Source: Halobacillus sp. Marseille-P3879
Lineage (GTDB): Bacteria; Bacillota; Bacilli; Bacillales; Halobacillaceae
Direction of reading: 5' to 3'
DNA: 64,000 bases
NCBI RefSeq assembly: GCF_900240285.1
Contig: NZ_OESS01000001.1
Coordinates: forward strand, 496,001 to 560,000
This document shows positions 16,100 to 23,884 of the stretch, piece by piece. The first letter of the stretch is position 1. Every line of letters begins with the position of its first letter. Below the pieces are notes generated by a model. It did no database searches, was not told the origin of the DNA, and was given only the letters and a program-made list of their open reading frames with translations. The position numbers were made by a program, and so were the translations under genes.

Positions 16100-17442
16100 A
16101 GCTGCAGTACCAGTTAAATGCAGCTTTTGCTGCCGTGATTCTTATTGTTATGACAATCACGGTTTTCTTTATTTACTCTTTAATCATGGATATGCTGATA
16201 CAAGACGAGCGAGCTCAGCTTGAGGAACGGGCGGAACTTTTAAAGCAGATTACAGAAGAACAGGATGCTTCTGTGAGGCTGCCGCAGTTGACTCAGCTTG
16301 TGCAGGATCAGAATTACCCGCTGCTTCTTTTTGATTTAAACCGGGAAGAAGTATTGTTCAGTACATTGCCGGCAGAAACAGCGGTCGACTGGCTTGATCG
16401 GTATGAAGAAGAACTATATGATGAAGAAGTTTGGGAAAGCCAGGGAGAAAGCTACGTCGTGTATAATATCGGGGTAGCCCCAAACAGCTCGCAGCGAATT
16501 CTAGTCATGGTCACTCCTCTTGACGACTTACAAATTGTACAAAATGCATTCGCACAGCGTATGATTCGTATTATCATTATCGGGTTGCTGCTTGCTCTGG
16601 CAGTAAGTTATTTTATGACCAACCGATTAGTGACCCCTCTTAGTCACTTGCAGAAAGAAGTAAAGAAGATTGAAAAACGTAAATTTAATCAGGTACAGCC
16701 TGTGAAATCAAGCGGTGAAATAAAAGAGGTAGAGCGAAGTGTACGTCACATGGCAGAGGAATTGGAACGTTATATCAATTCACAAAAACAATTCTTCCAA
16801 AACGCTTCTCATGAATTAAAAACACCCCTCATGTCCATCCAGGGCTATGCAGAAGGAATTCGGGATGGAATTTTCGAAGGAGAAGAGGCCGAACGAGGTT
16901 TGGATGTCATGGTAAGTGAGACGGAGCGTCTTAAGAAAATTGTTAATGAGATGATTCTGTTGGCAAAGCTTGACAGTAGTGAAGATGTGTATCAGCCAGA
17001 AACCGTGAACGTAGCAGAGGTCGTTATTCAGGCAAAGGATCGGCTTTTTCCATTAGCGAATGAAAAAGGGGTGGACCTGCATTACAGTGGAGAGAATACT
17101 TTTTATAGTTTTGTGGATCGAGAACGAATTCTGCAGGCTTTTATTAATATCATAGGAAACGCAGTAAGGCATGCCCACAAAAAAGTACGGATTGATACTC
17201 ATGTTTCCGGAGAGCGTATCGCTGTTAAAGTTATTGATGATGGAGATGGGATACCAGAAGAGTTGCTGCCACAGTTGTTTCAGAGATTCATTAAAGGCAA
17301 ACAAGGAGAAACCGGGCTGGGTCTCGCTATTTCACGAGCCATCATTGAACGGAGCGGTGGAACGATTAAGGCTGAGAATAATAATGGAAACGGAGCGACT
17401 TTCGAAATCCAATTGAGTAAAAGGTTTGAAGATAGACAATGA
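16096..17442 (+). CDS. Sensor histidine kinase, CssS-like
   Basis: A 448-residue membrane kinase. It has a first transmembrane helix at about residues 8-30, an acidic extracytoplasmic sensor region of ~125 residues, a second helix at about 156-177, a HAMP linker, the phosphoacceptor His in FFQNASHELKTPLM, and a HATPase domain with the N box (NIIGNAVRHA), G1 (DDGDGIP) and G2 (GLGLAI). It phosphorylates the regulator encoded just upstream, to which it is coupled by a 4-bp overlap. The divergent HtrA gene suggests that it monitors misfolded exoprotein at the membrane-wall interface, like CssS. The sensor region is too divergent to prove orthology by eye. Confidence 0.87.
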   Translation: MKLQYQLNAAFAAVILIVMTITVFFIYSLIMDMLIQDERAQLEERAELLKQITEEQDASVRLPQLTQLVQDQNYPLLLFDLNREEVLFSTLPAETAVDWLDRYEEELYDEEVWESQGESYVVYNIGVAPNSSQRILVMVTPLDDLQIVQNAFAQRMIRIIIIGLLLALAVSYFMTNRLVTPLSHLQKEVKKIEKRKFNQVQPVKSSGEIKEVERSVRHMAEELERYINSQKQFFQNASHELKTPLMSIQGYAEGIRDGIFEGEEAERGLDVMVSETERLKKIVNEMILLAKLDSSEDVYQPETVNVAEVVIQAKDRLFPLANEKGVDLHYSGENTFYSFVDRERILQAFINIIGNAVRHAHKKVRIDTHVSGERIAVKVIDDGDGIPEELLPQLFQRFIKGKQGETGLGLAISRAIIERSGGTIKAENNNGNGATFEIQLSKRFEDRQ

Positions 17443-17489
17443 TGGTATACTAAACAGGGAACGATTCCACAGGAAAGAGAGGAATACAA

Positions 17490-18002
17490 ATGGACGCCAA
17501 ACCTTGTATTGATTCACTAGCAGTCAAAAATTCACACGTGCTTCCGCCAGATACAAACAGTCATGGAACGTTGTTCGGAGGGAAGTTGATGGCCTATATT
17601 GACGATGTTGCGGCAATTGCTTCAGTACGTCACTGCCGCAGACCTGTTGTTACAGCTTCAACAGATTCAGTAGACTTTCTTCACCCTGTATTTGAAGGAG
17701 ATACAATTTGTTTAGAAGGATTTGTCACCTGGACACATAATACATCCATGGAAGTGTTCGTTAAAGCAGTTACGGAAAACCTGCTGACCGGCGAACGTAA
17801 ATTATGTACAACTGCTTTTCTATCGATGGTGGCAGTTGATGAAAATAATCAGCCGGTTACCGTACCTAGTGTATACCCTGAATCAGACGAAGAAAAATGG
17901 CTGCACGAAGGTGCGCCAAAGCGCCATGAACACCGGAAAGCCAGAAGAAAAGAATCAAAAGAACTGGCTGAAATGTTCGGAACCAATCTCCCCTGGAAGT
18001 AA
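17490..18002 (+). CDS. Acyl-CoA thioesterase, hotdog fold (YkhA-like)
   Basis: A 170-residue single-hotdog thioesterase of the BACH/YkhA family, which hydrolyses acyl-CoA to free acid and CoA in the cytosol. The family motif is NSHGTLFGGKLMAYIDDVAA (about residues 22-41), where Asn and Asp line the active site, followed by VDFLHPV. A charged, Arg/Lys-rich C-terminal tail (HRKARRKESKE) is typical of bacillar members. The ribosome site is AAAGAGAGG. It lies 47 bp after the kinase gene and may be read from the same transcript, but has no obvious functional tie to it. A strong terminator follows. Confidence 0.88.
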   Translation: MDAKPCIDSLAVKNSHVLPPDTNSHGTLFGGKLMAYIDDVAAIASVRHCRRPVVTASTDSVDFLHPVFEGDTICLEGFVTWTHNTSMEVFVKAVTENLLTGERKLCTTAFLSMVAVDENNQPVTVPSVYPESDEEKWLHEGAPKRHEHRKARRKESKELAEMFGTNLPWK

Positions 18003-18034
18003 GAGGGGGAGAACTGATAAAGACTTTCCTGCTA

Positions 18035-18090
18035 ACAACCTCCGTGGAAGGCTGGTGCTCAGCTTTCCACGGAGGTTGTGTTCGTTTTTA
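18035..18090 (+). terminator. Rho-independent terminator after the thioesterase gene
   Basis: A 15-bp perfect stem (ACAACCTCCGTGGAA / TTCCACGGAGGTTGT) with an internal minor stem is followed by GTTCGTTTTT. Confidence 0.85.
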
Positions 18091-18266
18091 AGCCTTGGAC
18101 TTATTCCTTTCTCTAAGACTATATTCCTGTATTTCTGATTAAAGTGTTTTCACCTCGTGGTTTTATTGATAAAGTATTTTTATGTGTGGGAAGTCCGTTT
18201 CATTAATGGTAGAAGAGGGAAGTGAAGATTGATTGTCGTTTATTACAATATTTGGAGGTGTAAGGT

Positions 18267-19682
18267 GTGGAAAGCGTTATTGGTTTTTTAAATGCAATTA
18301 TTTGGGAGTATGTTCTCGTTATCGTACTGCTTGGTCTTGGGTTATACTTTAGTATAAGGTTGAAGTTTGCTCAGTTTACGTACATACCGGAAATGTTTCG
18401 TGTGTTATTTGATAAAAGGGCGGTTTCTGCTAAAGGAAAAAAAGGGACATCCCCGTTTCAGGCGTTTGCGATTAGTACAGCTTCGCGTGTTGGAACAGGA
18501 AACTTAGCAGGCGTTGCTGCTGCTATTTCGATAGGGGGACCCGGCGCTATTTTTTGGATGTGGATGGTTGCTGTGTTAGGAGGAGCTTCAAGTTTTATTG
18601 AAAGCACCCTGGCTCAGGTATACAAGGTGCCTGAGAAAAATCAGTATCGTGGTGGTCCGGCATATTACATGGAAAAAGGTTTAAAAAACCGCACCCTTGG
18701 GATTGTTTTTGCGATTACCATCATATTCACATACGGTCTCGTGTTTAGTTCAGTTCAATCTAACACGATTCGGCTTGCCTTTGAAGAATCCTTTGATATA
18801 GGCAGATGGGGCATGGGTATTTTGCTGACCGTCATTGTAGCCCTTGTGATATTCGGTGGTTTAAAACGCATTGCCCAGGTGACACAATTTATTATTCCGA
18901 TTATGGCCGTTTTTTATATTATTCTAGCGTTGTTCGTCTTTTTCGATAATATTTCTCAAGTACCAGAAATGTTTTCTATGATATTTCAAAGTGCCTTTGG
19001 TTTTAGAGAATTTGCAGGAGGAACCTTTGGAGGAATGATTCTAATCGGGATTCAGCGCGGACTGTTTTCAAATGAGGCCGGAATGGGTAGTGCTCCAAAC
19101 GCGGCTGCCACCTCTGAAGTTACTCACCCTGTAAAGCAGGGGTTGATCCAGACGTTGGGTGTATTTACAGATACACTGCTTATCTGCAGCGCCACAGCCG
19201 TGATCATCCTTTTCTCTAATGAATATACAAATACCGAATTGGAAGGGATTCAAATTACCCAATTGGCATTTGAAACCCAGCTGGGGACCTGGGCTGCCAT
19301 TTTTATTGCAGTAGCGATTTTCCTATTTGCGTTCAGCTCGATTATCGGTAATTATTATTATGGAGAAACGAATCTGGAATTTATTAAACAGAGCTCCGGT
19401 AACATTTTAGTGTACAGACTTGCTGTATTAGCAATGGTTCTATTTGGGGCTGTCGCTGAATTTGGTCTCGTCTGGTCACTTGCTGATTTGACGATGGGAA
19501 TCATGGCTTTAATTAACTTATTCGCGATCTTCATGCTTTCTAAAGTAGCTTATGCGGCGATTAAGGATTACACCCGTCAACGTAAGAATGGAAAAGATCC
19601 TGTGTTTTATCAGGATCATCTTCCCGGCGTAGAAGGTATGGAGTACTGGCGCCGTGATCAATCTTCACAAAAAGAATCCTGA
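18267..19682 (+). CDS. Alanine/glycine:cation symporter (AGCS family, AlsT-like)
   Basis: A 471-residue membrane protein with about ten to eleven helices. The AGCS signature GTGNLAGVAAAISIGGPGA lies at about residues 73-91, followed by FWMWMVA. It imports alanine or glycine (in some members glutamine) with Na+, which suits a Na+-rich habitat. The start is GTG with TTTGGAGGTG upstream. It is monocistronic, with terminators before and after. The exact amino acid is not deducible; AlsT in B. subtilis has been linked with glutamine. Confidence 0.9.
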   Translation: MESVIGFLNAIIWEYVLVIVLLGLGLYFSIRLKFAQFTYIPEMFRVLFDKRAVSAKGKKGTSPFQAFAISTASRVGTGNLAGVAAAISIGGPGAIFWMWMVAVLGGASSFIESTLAQVYKVPEKNQYRGGPAYYMEKGLKNRTLGIVFAITIIFTYGLVFSSVQSNTIRLAFEESFDIGRWGMGILLTVIVALVIFGGLKRIAQVTQFIIPIMAVFYIILALFVFFDNISQVPEMFSMIFQSAFGFREFAGGTFGGMILIGIQRGLFSNEAGMGSAPNAAATSEVTHPVKQGLIQTLGVFTDTLLICSATAVIILFSNEYTNTELEGIQITQLAFETQLGTWAAIFIAVAIFLFAFSSIIGNYYYGETNLEFIKQSSGNILVYRLAVLAMVLFGAVAEFGLVWSLADLTMGIMALINLFAIFMLSKVAYAAIKDYTRQRKNGKDPVFYQDHLPGVEGMEYWRRDQSSQKES

Positions 19683-19686
19683 CTCA

Positions 19687-19728
19687 AAGAGCTGCGTTGC
19701 TCAATCACTGCAACGCAGCTCTTTTTTC
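19687..19728 (+). terminator. Rho-independent terminator after the symporter gene
   Basis: A perfect 12-bp stem (AGAGCTGCGTTG / CAACGCAGCTCT) is followed by T6. Confidence 0.9.
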
Positions 19729-19798
19729 TTTTGTTTTAGGCTCAAGAGGCGTCCTTATGATAAAGTAGGAATAGATTGTCATACAAAGGGTGATCAGG

Positions 19799-21697
19799 AT
19801 GAGTATTTTATCAGTTGAAAATGTTAGTAAATCTTATGGTGACCAGACGCTGTTTGATCATATATCTTTTACAATATCTAAAGGTCAGAGAATAGGCTTA
19901 ATTGGAGTAAATGGAACAGGAAAATCAACACTGATGAAAATTATGGCTGATATCGAAACCGGGGATACCGGAAGTAAACAGCATGCAAAAGATTTTTCGC
20001 TGGAATATTTACCACAGGAACCTGAACTTGACCCTGAACGAACGGTACTGGAACAAATCTATTATGGCCAGTCTGAGGTTATGGTAACCATTCGATCGTA
20101 TGAACAAGTGTTGCAGCAGCTGTCTGCTGATCCAGAGAATACGAAACTCCAGGAGAAGCTGCTCAGTTTACAGCAGAAGATGGATGAATGTGAAGCCTGG
20201 GAAGCCAATACTACAGCAAAGATGATCTTAACGAAGCTGGGTGTAGAAGCGTTTGATAAAAAGACGGGAGAGTTGTCCGGTGGTCAGAAAAAACGAGTAG
20301 CGATTGCGAAAGCACTTATTCAACCGGCTGATCTCCTGCTGCTCGATGAGCCGACCAACCACCTTGATAATGAAACGATTGAGTGGCTGGAAGGGTACTT
20401 GGCTCAATTTAGAGGCGCTTTAATGGTGGTCACTCACGATCGGTATTTTCTCAATCGTGTGACGAACCTGATCTTCGAGCTGGATCGCGGTACCCTTTAT
20501 ACGTATGAAGGGAACTATGAAACCTTCCTGGAAAAGAAAGCCGAACGAGAAGAGTGGGAACGCCAGGCGGAGGAGAAGCATCAGAATGCTTTGCGCAGGG
20601 AACTGGCCTGGCTGAAGCGTGGAGCTAAGGCAAGAACGACGAAGCAGAAGGCACGCAAGCAGCGAGTGGAAGCGATGCAGGAGCAGAGCTTTGCTACCGA
20701 GAAACAGGATGTGGACATGTCGGTTGGGTCCACGCGATTAGGAAAACAGGTACTTGAATTAAAGGATATCACTCACTCTTTTGGAGGCCGGAAGCTGATC
20801 GACCAATTCAGTTATTTAGTCGTGCCTCAGGAACGTATCGGAATTATCGGTCCCAATGGGTCAGGTAAAACGACGCTGCTGAATATCATGGCTGGGCGTA
20901 TTCATCCGGATCAAGGAGAGGTAGCATCGGGGTCCACTGTGAAGATTGGTTATTACACACAGGATCACGAAGAAATTGATGGTTCTCTTAAAGTAATTGA
21001 GTATATTAAAGAAGTAGCGGAGGTAATCTCTACGGCAGAAGGGGAAGAGATCACCGCTGAACAAATGCTTGAACGATTTCTTTTCTCTCGTGAAAAACAA
21101 TGGACGTATATCCGCAGGCTGTCAGGAGGAGAGCGGCGGCGTCTGTATCTGCTGCGTGTGTTGATGAAGGAACCGAACGTCTTGTTTCTCGATGAGCCGA
21201 CGAATGACTTAGATACTGAAACATTAGGGATTTTGGAGGAGTATTTAGAGCAGTTTCCTGGTGTGGTGATTACCGTTTCCCACGATCGATATTTCTTAGA
21301 TCGAGTGGTAGATAAACTGCTTGCTTTTGATGGAACCGGGCAGGTTGAACGATATTATGGCAATTATTCGGAGTATCTACAATCTAAGGAGCAGAGTAAA
21401 GCGGAAAAGACGGCTGTTGATTCCGCACCGTCTGAACAAGAGAAAACGAGACGAACAAATCGTAAGCGGAAACTCTCTTATAGGGAAAAACAGGAGTGGG
21501 AAACGATCGAGGATGAAATTACAGAAATTGAGTCGGCGATCGAAGAAATAGATAATCAAATGCTGGAAGAAGCCACAAACTACAGTAAAGTTGAAGAGCT
21601 TTCTCACAAAAAACAGGAGTTAGAAATGAGCCTTGAACAAAAAATGGAGCGGTGGGAAGAGTTATCATTGCTGATCGAATCGATTGAACAGGGTTAA
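19799..21697 (+). CDS. ABC-F family ATPase, YfmR/Uup-like
   Basis: A 632-residue soluble protein with two ATP-binding cassettes and no membrane domain. Cassette 1 has Walker A GVNGTGKST, signature LSGGQKKR and Walker B LLLLDEPTNHLD. Cassette 2 has GPNGSGKTT, LSGGERRR and VLFLDEPTNDLD. The linker between them (about residues 240-300) is highly charged and helical, as in ABC-F proteins that enter the ribosomal E site. A C-terminal coiled coil (about 565-632) matches the Uup/YfmR type. These proteins resolve stalled ribosomes; YfmR acts alongside EF-P at polyproline. The ATG at 19799 is favoured because AAAGGGTG sits 7 bp upstream; a GTG three codons earlier overlaps that site. It is a housekeeping copy rather than an obvious antibiotic-resistance member. 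Confidence 0.88.
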   Translation: MSILSVENVSKSYGDQTLFDHISFTISKGQRIGLIGVNGTGKSTLMKIMADIETGDTGSKQHAKDFSLEYLPQEPELDPERTVLEQIYYGQSEVMVTIRSYEQVLQQLSADPENTKLQEKLLSLQQKMDECEAWEANTTAKMILTKLGVEAFDKKTGELSGGQKKRVAIAKALIQPADLLLLDEPTNHLDNETIEWLEGYLAQFRGALMVVTHDRYFLNRVTNLIFELDRGTLYTYEGNYETFLEKKAEREEWERQAEEKHQNALRRELAWLKRGAKARTTKQKARKQRVEAMQEQSFATEKQDVDMSVGSTRLGKQVLELKDITHSFGGRKLIDQFSYLVVPQERIGIIGPNGSGKTTLLNIMAGRIHPDQGEVASGSTVKIGYYTQDHEEIDGSLKVIEYIKEVAEVISTAEGEEITAEQMLERFLFSREKQWTYIRRLSGGERRRLYLLRVLMKEPNVLFLDEPTNDLDTETLGILEEYLEQFPGVVITVSHDRYFLDRVVDKLLAFDGTGQVERYYGNYSEYLQSKEQSKAEKTAVDSAPSEQEKTRRTNRKRKLSYREKQEWETIEDEITEIESAIEEIDNQMLEEATNYSKVEELSHKKQELEMSLEQKMERWEELSLLIESIEQG

Positions 21698-21700
21698 AAT

Positions 21701-21737
21701 AGGAAATCTGAGTTCTTGTACTCAGGTTTCTTTTTTG
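21701..21737 (+). terminator. Rho-independent terminator after the ABC-F gene
   Basis: AAATCTGAG and CTCAGGTTT pair (with a G-U) around an 8-base loop and are followed by T6. Confidence 0.8.
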
Positions 21738-21813
21738 TATTCGTGGTCAGGGTATGGAATAATTGATAGCGGATACATGCACAAAAACTAAAAAGCAAGG
21801 GGAGATCGTTCAC

Positions 21814-23064
21814 ATGAAGTTTCCGAGTCAGGAGAAATTAGAAAAATACGCTGAGCTTGCATTAAAGACTGGTGTGAATCTGCAGGATGATCAACGTCTA
21901 ATGATTAACTCAAATATAGAAGGGGCGCCATTTACAAGAATCGTGGCCAGAAAAGCCTATGAAATGGGTGCGAAAGATGTATACATAGTCTGGGGAGACG
22001 ACGAGCTGACCAGAATGCGCTATGAGTACGCAGACGTTGAAGTCCTTAAAGAAGTACCTGAGTGGCAGCGTCAAATGTTTGATTATTTCGGTGAAGAAGG
22101 AGCGGCAGTACTCTCCATTCGTTCTACAGACCCCGACTTATTAAAAGGAATTGACGCGGGCAAGGTGGCTGCTGCAAACAAGGCACGTGCGGAAGCGATG
22201 ACAAACTTCCGAAATTATACGATGAATGACAGACTCCAATGGTCGATTGTCAGTATTCCGATTCCGGCCTGGGCACAGAAAATATTCCCGGAGCGTTCTG
22301 AAGAAGAAGCTGTCGATCAGCTGTGGGAACAGATTTTCAGCATTGTACGGGTTGACCAGGATGATCCTGTAGCAGCATGGGAACAGCATAATCAAACATT
22401 GCAGCAGGCGCGGGAATTTTTGAACCGTAAACAATACCATAAGCTCGTTTATTCAGCTCCAGGCACGGACCTTGAAGTGGAGCTTCCTCAAGGGCATGTA
22501 TGGAAAGGCGGTTCTGCTAAAACAGAAAAAGATAAAGTTGTCTTCAACCCGAACATGCCTACTGAAGAAGTGTTTACAGCTCCTCATAAATACGGAGTGA
22601 ACGGCCATGTGGCAAGCACGAAACCGTTAAATTACGGAGGTAACGTAATTGACCGCTTTACGCTTACCTTCGAAAATGGCAAGGTCGTTGACTACAAAGC
22701 TGAAGAAGGGGAAGATACGCTAAAGCATTTGCTTGAGACAGATGAAGGTTCTAAACGTCTAGGAGAACTTGCTTTAGTGCCGCATGAATCTCCTATCTCT
22801 CAATCGGGTTTAATTTTCTACAATACGCTTTATGATGAGAATGCTTCCTGTCATCTTGCGCTAGGAAAGGCTTATCCAAATAACGTGGAGGGCGGATCAA
22901 ACATGAATGAAGAACAGCTTGATCAAAGTGGAGTAAATCATAGTTTAAGCCACGTAGACTTTATGATGGGTTCCGCTGAACTTGATATTGATGGAGTCCT
23001 TAAAGATGGTACGAGGGAACCGGTAATGAGAAAAGGAAGCTGGGCTTTAAATTTTAATGAATAA
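21814..23064 (+). CDS. M29-family metallo-aminopeptidase (AmpS/AmpT type), copy 1
   Basis: A 416-residue cytosolic aminopeptidase that removes N-terminal residues from short peptides, using two metal ions. The expected ligands are present: Glu in NMPTEEVFT, Glu in PHESPISQSG, His in NASCHLALG, and the His/Asp pair in HVDFMMGS. Length fits the ~410-residue family. The start at ATG 21814 follows AAGGGGAGAT; an in-frame upstream TTG/ATA region has no ribosome site. A second, clearly paralogous gene lies at 60813-62054. It is monocistronic. No clear terminator directly follows; a hairpin with a T-run comes at 23176. Confidence 0.9.
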   Translation: MKFPSQEKLEKYAELALKTGVNLQDDQRLMINSNIEGAPFTRIVARKAYEMGAKDVYIVWGDDELTRMRYEYADVEVLKEVPEWQRQMFDYFGEEGAAVLSIRSTDPDLLKGIDAGKVAAANKARAEAMTNFRNYTMNDRLQWSIVSIPIPAWAQKIFPERSEEEAVDQLWEQIFSIVRVDQDDPVAAWEQHNQTLQQAREFLNRKQYHKLVYSAPGTDLEVELPQGHVWKGGSAKTEKDKVVFNPNMPTEEVFTAPHKYGVNGHVASTKPLNYGGNVIDRFTLTFENGKVVDYKAEEGEDTLKHLLETDEGSKRLGELALVPHESPISQSGLIFYNTLYDENASCHLALGKAYPNNVEGGSNMNEEQLDQSGVNHSLSHVDFMMGSAELDIDGVLKDGTREPVMRKGSWALNFNE

Positions 23065-23175
23065 AAGGTCATAAGGAATAGACGCCGACTGGGATGACGC
23101 CACTGAAGAACTGCACGATTTCAAGTGATGTGTAAAAAATCCCTCCCTTTTATGTATTCTTTTCATTGTCCAAGA

Positions 23176-23222
23176 AAAAAGAGTGACTTTCTTTTATCCA
23201 TCAAAGAAAATCACTCTTTTTC
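23176..23222 (+). terminator. Terminator-like hairpin in the gene-free region
   Basis: AAAGAGTGACTTTCTTT and AAAGAAAATCACTCTTT form a long stem with an 8-base loop, with A-rich and T-rich flanks, so it could work on both strands. It may end the aminopeptidase transcript 110 bp downstream of the gene. Confidence 0.7.
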
Positions 23223-23248
23223 GTTTTACCTCTGTTAAGGCCACGATG

Positions 23249-23369
23249 AGCGTTCGGTGGAGACGCCTGGTCGATTAAAACCGGCCACGTCCTGTGGACA
23301 ACATCGACACTAGCACGTCTGGTGCGTCGCGGGAACAGCGCGAGCCTCGGCAAGCATCCACCGATAAGC
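23249..23369. repeat. Multi-hairpin intergenic element with inverted ends
   Basis: The outer ends CGGTGGA (23255-23261) and TCCACCG (23357-23363) are exact inverted repeats. Inside are three consecutive small hairpins: CCAC-GTCCT-GTGG, GCAC-GTCTG-GTGC and CGC-GGGAACA-GCG. The block is visibly GC-richer than its A+T-rich surroundings. It resembles the dispersed intergenic elements of Bacillaceae genomes, but copy number cannot be checked here. Confidence 0.5.
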
Positions 23370-23519
23370 GATTCGAAAGAAGCAACAACAAACTTTAAAA
23401 GCTCTTCTAGATTAGAAAGGACTTTTTCAGTGGCCTCACTGGATCGGTGTCTTTTCTTGTTCTAACAGATGAACACAATGCCTGCTTAATGGTGACGTTA
23501 TTCAATACTTATTTCCCAG

Positions 23520-23544
23520 GGTTAATAGGAAAGGAAAGGGGTAT
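23520..23544 (+). promoter_or_regulatory. SigB-type promoter candidate for the small zinc-ribbon gene
   Basis: GGTTAA (23520-23525), a 13-bp spacer and GGGTAT (23539-23544) match the general-stress sigma-B consensus (GTTTAA, 12-15 bp, GGGTAT) closely. Transcription would begin ~30 bp before the start codon. Inferred from consensus only. Confidence 0.5.
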
Positions 23545-23578
23545 AGACAGTTATAGTAAATAGTAAGGAGGAAATCTT

Positions 23579-23752
23579 ATGCCTGGCCCAGAGAGTGAGC
23601 TTCCGGGATTTCAGTCCAACCCTAATAATTTTGGGAAATGCAGCAGCTGTGGTGTTATATTAAGAACAAAGCAGGAAGGCAAAGTAACGATGTGCAAAGA
23701 TTGCCAGGAACGCCACAAAGCACGGGAAGACATCGTAGGGAAAAATAAATAA
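23579..23752 (+). CDS. Small zinc-ribbon protein (57 aa), function unknown
   Basis: A 57-codon open frame starts with ATG 8 bp after TAAGGAGG and ends with TAA just before a strong terminator, so it is a complete expression unit. The product has two CxxC knuckles, CSSC (residues 21-24) and CKDC (39-42), spaced as in a single zinc ribbon, with a basic, helical C-terminus (QERHKAREDIVGKNK). No transmembrane segment or signal peptide is present. I do not recognise a named family. The upstream SigB-like promoter suggests a general-stress role. Coding status is supported by the ribosome site, the paired cysteines and the terminator, not by homology. Confidence 0.75.
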   Translation: MPGPESELPGFQSNPNNFGKCSSCGVILRTKQEGKVTMCKDCQERHKAREDIVGKNK

Positions 23753-23769
23753 AAACAAAACTTGAAGGA

Positions 23770-23804
23770 AGACTATAGCTGAGCAAGCGCTATAGTCTTT
23801 TTTC
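23770..23804 (+). terminator. Rho-independent terminator after the zinc-ribbon gene
   Basis: AGACTATAGC and GCTATAGTCT form a 10-bp stem followed by T6. Confidence 0.88.
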
Positions 23805-23884
23805 TGCATTTTTTTATTTACAGCAGGCTGCTCAGAATGATAGAGTTACATCTTGTGTGAAATTACTAAATAAGGAGATTATAA

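Larger units (their letters stand above)
23065..23578. other. 514-bp non-coding stretch
   Basis: No credible gene was seen on either strand. It contains a terminator-like hairpin (23176-23222), a GC-richer multi-hairpin repeat (about 23249-23369), a degenerate second hairpin region (CAGTG-GCCT-CACTG near 23427-23440) and a SigB-like promoter at its right end. Confidence 0.7.

Noticed and set aside
23065-23578. Possible hidden gene or CRISPR in the 0.5-kb gap
   Set aside because: Both strands have frequent stops; the repeats are inverted and single, not regularly spaced direct repeats.
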